Positions 23,014-27,252 of a stretch of DNA of 27,252 nt are shown one piece after another. Source of the DNA: Clostridia bacterium (GTDB lineage: Bacteria; Bacillota_A; Clostridia; Oscillospirales; CAG-272); NCBI GenBank assembly GCA_017414585.1, contig JAFQLN010000147.1, forward strand, positions 1 to 27,252. Direction: 5' to 3'. The notes beneath the pieces were generated by a model that was given only the letters and a program-made list of their open reading frames with translations, did no database searches and had not been told where the DNA came from. Numbering within the stretch: position 1 is the stretch's first letter; each line of letters starts with the position of its first letter. Both the position numbers and the translations under genes were made by a program.

Positions 23014-24411
23014 TCACATTCCGCCATCCGCAAGACCTTCGGTACGGATGGCTGCTGCGACTGCTTCGGTGTAACGCGTACAGAGTTCCTCTGTCTCCGC
23101 TTCCGCCATGATGCGGACAACCGGTTCCGTTCCGCTTTCGCGCAGCAGAATTCTGCCGGATGTGCCGAGTTCTTCCGCCGCTTTTCGGACAGCCGCCTGC
23201 ACTGCATGGTTTTCACGCACGGCAGCCTTATCCGATACACGGATGTTTTTCATCACCTGCGGAAGCATCTTCACCGGCTCACACAGCTTTGAAAGCGTGC
23301 TTTTTGCCGCCAGAACCGCTTCCATGATCTTGATTGCGGTGAGAATCCCGTCCCCTGTGGTTGCAAATTTGGAGAGGATGATGTGTCCCGACTGCTCCCC
23401 GCCGACGCAGTAGCCGTTCTGCTGCATATTTTCATACACATACCGGTCGCCCACCGTTGTCTGTTCATAGCGGATGCCCGCTTCGTCCAGTGCCCGGTAC
23501 AGCCCGAGATTGGAGAGAATCGTTGTGACAACCGTGTTGTGCTCGAGCATCCCGCGCTCCTTCATATAAACCGCGAGAACATAGAGAATGTGATCCCCGT
23601 TGACCACATTTCCGTTTTCGTCCACGGCAATGCACCGGTCCGCGTCGCCGTCGAAAGCAAAACCGATGTCCAGCCCGTTCTCCCGTACATAGTCCGCAAG
23701 CATTTCGATATGCGTCGATCCTGCGTTTTCGTTGATATTGCATCCGTCCGGGGAAGCGTTGATGGTATATGTCTTTGCGCCGAGTGCGTCAAACACAGCC
23801 TTCGCAATCATCCATGCCGCCCCATTCGCACAGTCCAGTCCCACGCGGATATGCCGGAACGAATAGCGCGACAGGGAGATGAGATAGCCGATATAGCGGT
23901 TTCTGCCCGCTGCATAGTCCACAATCCGACCGAGATCCGCGCCCGCTGCAAAGGGAATGTCCCCGCCTTCGATGCCGAGGGAGCGAAGATCACCGTCGAG
24001 GTATTTTTCGATTTCTGCGATGGTATTGTCGTCAATCTTCTCCCCGCGGCTGTTGACCAGCTTGATGCCGTTGTCCTGATAGGGATTGTGGCTGGCTGAA
24101 ATCATGATACCGCAGTCGAAATCCTCACCGAGTACCGCATAGGATACGCTCGGCGTTGTGGTGACGTGGAGCATATAGACATCCGCTCCCGAAGCTGTCA
24201 GTCCCGCAGCGATGGAATATTCAAACATATAGCTCGAGCGGCGGGTGTCCTTGCCGATGACCGCACGCACCTTGTGCCCGGTCTCTCCTCGTGCCTGTGC
24301 CTGTTTTGTGTAATACCAGCCGAGAAAGCGCCCGATTTTATACGCGTGTTCCGAGGTCAGTGTTACGCCCGCCTCTCCGCGGAAGCCGTCCGTACCGAAA
24401 TATTTGCCCAT
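23014..24411 (-). CDS. glmM: Phosphoglucosamine mutase
   Basis: A 465-residue enzyme converting glucosamine-6-phosphate to glucosamine-1-phosphate for UDP-GlcNAc and peptidoglycan synthesis, in the cytoplasm. It starts MGKYFGTDGFRGEAG as GlmM does. The phosphoserine loop is GIMISASHNP (101-110; Ser107 preceding His), the metal loop is DGDADR, the sugar-binding loop is GGEQSGHI, and the phosphate-binding loop is RESGTEPVVRIM near the C-terminus. Length fits the family (about 450). GGAGG precedes the ATG, and a full-consensus promoter lies at 24475-24503. The beta-helix gene follows by ten bases. Confidence 0.96.
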   Translation of the reverse strand: MGKYFGTDGFRGEAGVTLTSEHAYKIGRFLGWYYTKQAQARGETGHKVRAVIGKDTRRSSYMFEYSIAAGLTASGADVYMLHVTTTPSVSYAVLGEDFDCGIMISASHNPYQDNGIKLVNSRGEKIDDNTIAEIEKYLDGDLRSLGIEGGDIPFAAGADLGRIVDYAAGRNRYIGYLISLSRYSFRHIRVGLDCANGAAWMIAKAVFDALGAKTYTINASPDGCNINENAGSTHIEMLADYVRENGLDIGFAFDGDADRCIAVDENGNVVNGDHILYVLAVYMKERGMLEHNTVVTTILSNLGLYRALDEAGIRYEQTTVGDRYVYENMQQNGYCVGGEQSGHIILSKFATTGDGILTAIKIMEAVLAAKSTLSKLCEPVKMLPQVMKNIRVSDKAAVRENHAVQAAVRKAAEELGTSGRILLRESGTEPVVRIMAEAETEELCTRYTEAVAAAIRTEGLADGGM

Positions 24412-24474
24412 TGATTGTTTCCTCCGTTTTCTGTTTTTGCCTCACAAACCGATTCAGAAAACAGCCTATTCAAT

Positions 24475-24503
24475 ATTATAGCAAGTTATACGCACAATGT
24501 CAA
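24475..24503 (-). promoter_or_regulatory. Consensus promoter of the glmM operon
   Basis: Minus strand: TTGACA (24498-24503), a 17-base spacer ending TTGC, then TATAAT (24475-24480). Both hexamers are perfect, as expected for a housekeeping gene. Confidence 0.9.
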
Positions 24504-24608
24504 TAAATCCTTTAAATTCTTCCCTTCATGCTCCGCAGCGCTCCGTTTCGGTACAGTATGCTTCCGCAGAAAAATTTTATTCACGCGGAACATTCGATAG
24601 TTTTCCTG

Positions 24609-24637
24609 TTGACAAAACAACAAGTTTGTGCTATAAT
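24609..24637 (+). promoter_or_regulatory. Consensus promoter of the marR/AMP-ligase operon
   Basis: TTGACA (24609-24614), a 17-base spacer ending TGTGC, then TATAAT (24632-24637). The transcript should start near 24644, inside the first operator repeat. Confidence 0.9.
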
Positions 24638-24644
24638 ACACCTG

Positions 24645-24676
24645 TTGTTTTTACAACAAAATTGTTTTTACAACAA
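24645..24676 (+). promoter_or_regulatory. Tandem candidate MarR operators
   Basis: TTGTTTTTACAACAA occurs exactly twice, at 24645-24659 and 24662-24676, with a 17-base period. The first is part of the palindrome TGTTGT-TTTT-ACAACA. A third, partial match (TTGACAAAACAACAA, 24609-24623) overlaps the -35. Binding by the MarR protein encoded next would block the promoter; this is inference from position and symmetry. Confidence 0.65.
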
Positions 24677-24704
24677 GAGCCACAAATAAAGGATATATTA
24701 CACC

Positions 24705-25157
24705 ATGGAAGAACGATTCAAAACCTTTACTGTGCTGATCGCGGGCATCAACCGCTGTATCCGCAGAATCAAAACGGAAGAAATGGCGGAACTGGGACTG
24801 AAAAGTCCGCACGTTTCCTGCCTGTATTATCTCTATAAAACGGATTCCCTCACGGCAACGGAGCTGTGCGATATCTGCGAGGAGGATAAAGCCAACATCT
24901 CCCGTTCCATCAGGCATCTGGAAGAAAACGGCTATATCGTCTGCAATGCAAAAACCGCCAAGCGGTACCAGAGTCCTCTCGAGCTGACCGAAAAAGGACG
25001 CGAAGTCGGGAAAATCGTCGCCGGGAAAATCGACCGCATTCTTGAAGAAGCAAGCGAAGGACTGAGCGAAGCCGACCGCATCACGCTCTACCGCAGTCTC
25101 ACGCTCATTCACGACAATCTGCGGAAAATCTGCAGCGACTACGGCGAATCGAAATAA
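24705..25157 (+). CDS. MarR-family transcriptional regulator
   Basis: A 150-residue dimeric winged helix regulator of typical length. The helix-turn-helix is LTATELCDICEEDKANISRS, with IRHLEENGYI as recognition helix and wing approach; the wing follows (AKRYQSPLELTEKGREV). Long helices at both ends form the dimer interface. It has its own consensus promoter covered by three operator-like repeats, so it is probably autorepressed. It is 53 bases upstream of the AMP-ligase gene with no terminator between, so it should control that gene too, possibly in response to a fatty or aromatic acid. AAAGGA lies about 11 bases before the ATG, a rather long spacing. Confidence 0.92.
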   Translation: MEERFKTFTVLIAGINRCIRRIKTEEMAELGLKSPHVSCLYYLYKTDSLTATELCDICEEDKANISRSIRHLEENGYIVCNAKTAKRYQSPLELTEKGREVGKIVAGKIDRILEEASEGLSEADRITLYRSLTLIHDNLRKICSDYGESK

Positions 25158-25210
25158 ATGTCCGCAGAGCGAAGGACAGATACGAACAACAGAAAGGTTT
25201 TTCATCCGTT

Positions 25211-26908
25211 ATGAATAAAAATCACGTACTTCACGAAAAGCACGAATTCACCAATGTCCGTGAGCTTGTCGAATGGGCAGGCGAAACGCACGGCGATAAA
25301 ACCGCCTACTCCTACAAGCTCGACCAGCTGCACGGCGAGGTCATCCGCGTCAGCTATACGCAGCTTTGTGACGATGTCCGCGCACTGGCAAGTGAACTCT
25401 ATGCCATGGGGTGCTCCGGCAGACACTGCGCACTCATCGGCAAGCCTTCCTATGACTGGATCCGCACCTATTTTGCTGTTCTCTCCATCGGCGGCGTTCT
25501 TGTTCCTCTCGACCGTGACTGGACTGCTGAAGATCTCGCGGACACAGTCCGGAAAGCGGATGCGTCGTTTCTGTTCTGCGATGAGGATATTGCGGACAAG
25601 GCGGACGTGATTGCAGAAAAGGTGTCCTTCGCCTGCCCGCCCGTGTTCCTGCTCGCGGAAAAGAATGAACGCTCCCTCGCTGCCCTTGTCGAAGCCGGCA
25701 GACAAAAATACGAAAACGATCCCGCACCGTACAGCGAAACACCCATCGACCCGATGAAGATGTCTCTGCTTGTCTTCACTTCGGGCACCACGGGCAAAGG
25801 CAAGGGGGTTATGCTCTCCCAGAACGCAATCCTCTCCAATATGTGCGACGTTCTTCCCTATATTGACTTTGCGGAAAAGACGGTTTCCGTTCTCCCCCTG
25901 CACCACACCTACGGCTCCACCATCATGCTCATCGCACATACCATCATCGGCTGTGAAGTCTATATTTCCGCCGGCATCCGTTATGTGCAGAAAGAGCTGA
26001 AGGAGCAGAAGCCCGGACACATCGTCCTCGTTCCGCTCTATCTGGAGACATTCTACCGAAAAATCATGGCGAATATCAAGGAAAAGGGCAAAGAAGAGCT
26101 TGTCCGCCGTATGATGAAGGTCTCAAGCGGACTGCGTGCGGTCGGCGTGGATCAGCGTGAGAAATTCTTTGCTGAAATCCGCGCGGCATTCGGCGGTCAA
26201 GTCAAGACCATCATCACCGGCGGCGCACCGATCAATCCGCAGATCGTCGAGTTCTTTGAAGGCATCGGCATCAGTACGCTCAACGGCTACGGCATCACGG
26301 AATGCGCACCGCTCATTGCTGTCAACCGTTCCCGCAATGTCGTCCGCGGCTCGGTCGGCAATGTTCTCGATATGGATACCGTCCGCATTTCCGAACCGAA
26401 CGAAGAGGGTGAAGGCGAAATCTGGGTAAAAGGTCCCAATGTCATGCTCGGCTACTATAAGGATACCGCTGCCACTGCGGACGCATTTGAAAAAGGCTTC
26501 TTCAAAACGGGCGACTACGGCAGACTGGACAAAAACAATGTCCTCACGATCACCGGACGCAAGAAGAATCTCATCATCCTGTCCAACGGCAAGAATGTCT
26601 ATCCGGAAGAAATCGAAAATGCGCTTATCGCCGTACCCGGTATTCTCGACATCATTGTATATGAAGGACAGAGCCGCCGCGGAATGGAAAACAACGCCGT
26701 CGTCGCGGAAATCTATCCGGACAGGGACTACTTCGAGCACAACGGCATCAACGATCTCGAAGCATATTTCAAAGGACACATCGACAACTACAACCGCAGT
26801 GCCGTTCCTTACAAGAAAATCGGCGTGATCAAGGTGAGAAGAACCGAATTCCCGAAGAATACGCTCCGGAAAATTCAGCGCTTCAAGCTCGATACCTCCA
26901 TCGACTGA
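25211..26908 (+). CDS. AMP-dependent ligase, long-chain acyl-CoA synthetase-like
   Basis: A 565-residue adenylate-forming enzyme. Core motifs: TSGTTGKGKG (190-199, ATP phosphate loop), NGYGITE (358-364), TGDYGRLD with D435 (ribose contact), GRKKN with R450, and the C-terminal catalytic Lys554 in FPKNTLRKIQR. It activates a carboxylic acid to acyl-AMP and most likely transfers it to CoA. The length and the RKKNLIILSNGKNVYPEEIE hinge resemble FadD15-type long-chain acyl-CoA synthetases; transfer to acyl carrier protein is an alternative. There are no membrane segments. It is second in the MarR operon, and a strong terminator follows. Substrate chain length cannot be judged by eye. Confidence 0.9.
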   Translation: MNKNHVLHEKHEFTNVRELVEWAGETHGDKTAYSYKLDQLHGEVIRVSYTQLCDDVRALASELYAMGCSGRHCALIGKPSYDWIRTYFAVLSIGGVLVPLDRDWTAEDLADTVRKADASFLFCDEDIADKADVIAEKVSFACPPVFLLAEKNERSLAALVEAGRQKYENDPAPYSETPIDPMKMSLLVFTSGTTGKGKGVMLSQNAILSNMCDVLPYIDFAEKTVSVLPLHHTYGSTIMLIAHTIIGCEVYISAGIRYVQKELKEQKPGHIVLVPLYLETFYRKIMANIKEKGKEELVRRMMKVSSGLRAVGVDQREKFFAEIRAAFGGQVKTIITGGAPINPQIVEFFEGIGISTLNGYGITECAPLIAVNRSRNVVRGSVGNVLDMDTVRISEPNEEGEGEIWVKGPNVMLGYYKDTAATADAFEKGFFKTGDYGRLDKNNVLTITGRKKNLIILSNGKNVYPEEIENALIAVPGILDIIVYEGQSRRGMENNAVVAEIYPDRDYFEHNGINDLEAYFKGHIDNYNRSAVPYKKIGVIKVRRTEFPKNTLRKIQRFKLDTSID

Positions 26909-26915
26909 GCAGACC

Positions 26916-26960
26916 GCTTCCCGCAGAAGATGAACATCCGATGCGGGGGGCTTTGTTTTT
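26916..26960 (+). terminator. Terminator of the marR/AMP-ligase operon
   Basis: GCTTCCCGCA (26916-26925) pairs with TGCGGGGGGC (26942-26951) with two G-U pairs, followed by TTTGTTTTT. It starts eight bases after the stop codon. Confidence 0.88.
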
Positions 26961-27026
26961 GCCTGCGCGCAGTTCTTTGCCGATGAAGATGAACTGCGAA
27001 AAAAGTGTTCCTAAGAAAATCCTCAA

Positions 27027-27083
27027 AAAAATATTTATTTTTTCAAAAAAAGGCTTGACAAAAGAGTTTGGGTGTGGTATCAT
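27027..27083 (+). promoter_or_regulatory. Strong tRNA-type promoter with UP-like A/T tract
   Basis: TTGACA (27055-27060), a 17-base spacer and TATCAT (27078-27083). A nearly pure A/T stretch (27027-27050) lies just upstream of the -35 in the place of an UP element, as in stable-RNA promoters. The transcript would start near 27090, about 26 bases before the first tRNA-like sequence. Confidence 0.75.
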
Positions 27084-27113
27084 ATATGAGCGGTCAGCGA
27101 GAAGCCCACTGCA

Positions 27114-27246
27114 ATGCGCTACTAGCTCAGTGGATAGAGTGCCCGGCTACGAACTGGGAACTCCGAGCGAGGCGCGAACCAGAGCATCCCCGAATTGAAT
27201 ACCCCATGCGCTACTAGCTCAGTGGATAGAGTGCCCGGCTACGAAC
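27114..27246 (+). repeat. 41-base direct repeat made of a tRNA-Arg 5' half (period 92)
   Basis: 27114-27154 and 27206-27246 are identical over 41 bases and diverge on both sides. The repeat covers the acceptor 5' strand, D arm and anticodon loop of a tRNA-Arg(ACG). Confidence 0.95.
27116..27158 (+). pseudogene. tRNA-Arg(ACG)-like 5' half without recognisable T arm
   Basis: Acceptor strand GCGCTAC (27116-27122), TA, D stem GCTC/GAGT, and anticodon arm CCCGG-CTACGAA-CTGGG (27142-27158) fold well. The next 50 bases hold no TTCGA-type T loop and no GTAGCGC to close the acceptor stem, so a complete tRNA is not formed. It may be a rearranged copy, a tRNA-derived spacer, or an assembly artefact near a contig end. 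Confidence 0.55.
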
Positions 27247-27252
27247 CGGTAG
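27208..27252 (+). tRNA. tRNA-Arg(ACG), 5' part, cut by the window edge
   Basis: The sequence starts GCGCTACTAGCTCAGTGGAT and continues through the anticodon loop CTACGAA (anticodon ACG, 27239-27245). The window ends in the variable region, so the T arm and 3' end cannot be checked. The anticodon stem CCCGG/CCGGT has one end mismatch. Confidence 0.65.

Noticed and set aside
23004..23240. N-terminal extension of the beta-helix protein
   Set aside because: It overlaps the 3' end of glmM, is Arg/Cys-rich and unlike the family. The ATG at 23003 has a GAGG and matches family length.
1..27252. CRISPR arrays, transposases, phage genes, toxin-antitoxin pairs, riboswitches of known families
   Set aside because: I looked for regularly spaced short repeats, recombinase motifs, paired small frames and familiar aptamer cores in the intergenic regions and found none I could support by eye.

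Overview
The window looks like chromosomal DNA of a low-to-mid GC Gram-positive anaerobe, most likely a gut member of the class Clostridia (Bacillota). Evidence: strong AGGAGG-type Shine-Dalgarno sequences, many near-consensus sigma-A promoters (TTGACA-17-TATAAT), lipoproteins with clostridial lipoboxes, a surface protein with a sorting-type tail, and several sugar ABC, GH2 and regulator genes. There is no phage, transposase, CRISPR array or rRNA. I cannot name a genus from the sequence alone.

Layout. 1-1540: a secreted, probably wall-attached protein made of two near-identical discoidin-like repeats. 1645-5269 (+): an AraC-family regulator, then an operon of a UroD/MtaA-type methyltransferase-like protein and a lone extracellular solute-binding lipoprotein, closed by a terminator. 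5623-8926 (-): an IclR-family regulator and a large QueG/reductive-dehalogenase-like iron-sulfur protein with two full modules and one partial module. 9011-10036 (-): low-specificity L-threonine aldolase. 10164-10865 (-): a lipoprotein with two OB-like halves. 11021-15517 (-): a complete sugar ABC importer operon in the order ATPase, MalF-type permease, MalG-type permease, binding protein. 15827-16320 (+): a promoter-to-terminator transcription unit with no convincing protein. 16326-20744 (-): isomerase, GH2 glycosidase and small P-loop kinase, probably one sugar-catabolism operon. 21019-21840 (+): M55 D-aminopeptidase. 22326-24411 (-): phosphoglucosamine mutase and a left-handed beta-helix protein (amino-sugar nucleotide supply for the wall). 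24609-26908 (+): a MarR regulator with a three-site candidate operator and an acyl-CoA synthetase-like AMP ligase. 27055-27252 (+): a tRNA-type promoter followed by two copies of a tRNA-Arg(ACG) 5' half; the second runs off the window.

How the parts fit. Most genes serve capture and breakdown of carbohydrates (discoidin-like surface protein, two solute-binding proteins, ABC importer, GH2, fucose/arabinose-type isomerase), each set with its own regulator or operator-like palindrome. The most unusual items are the multi-module QueG-like protein facing a corrinoid-methyltransferase-like gene, the unexplained plus-strand transcription unit whose read-through would be antisense to the kinase gene and would end at a second plus-strand terminator, the MarR operator cluster, and the repeated tRNA half at the right edge. 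Functions are assigned from motifs read by eye; no database search was possible.
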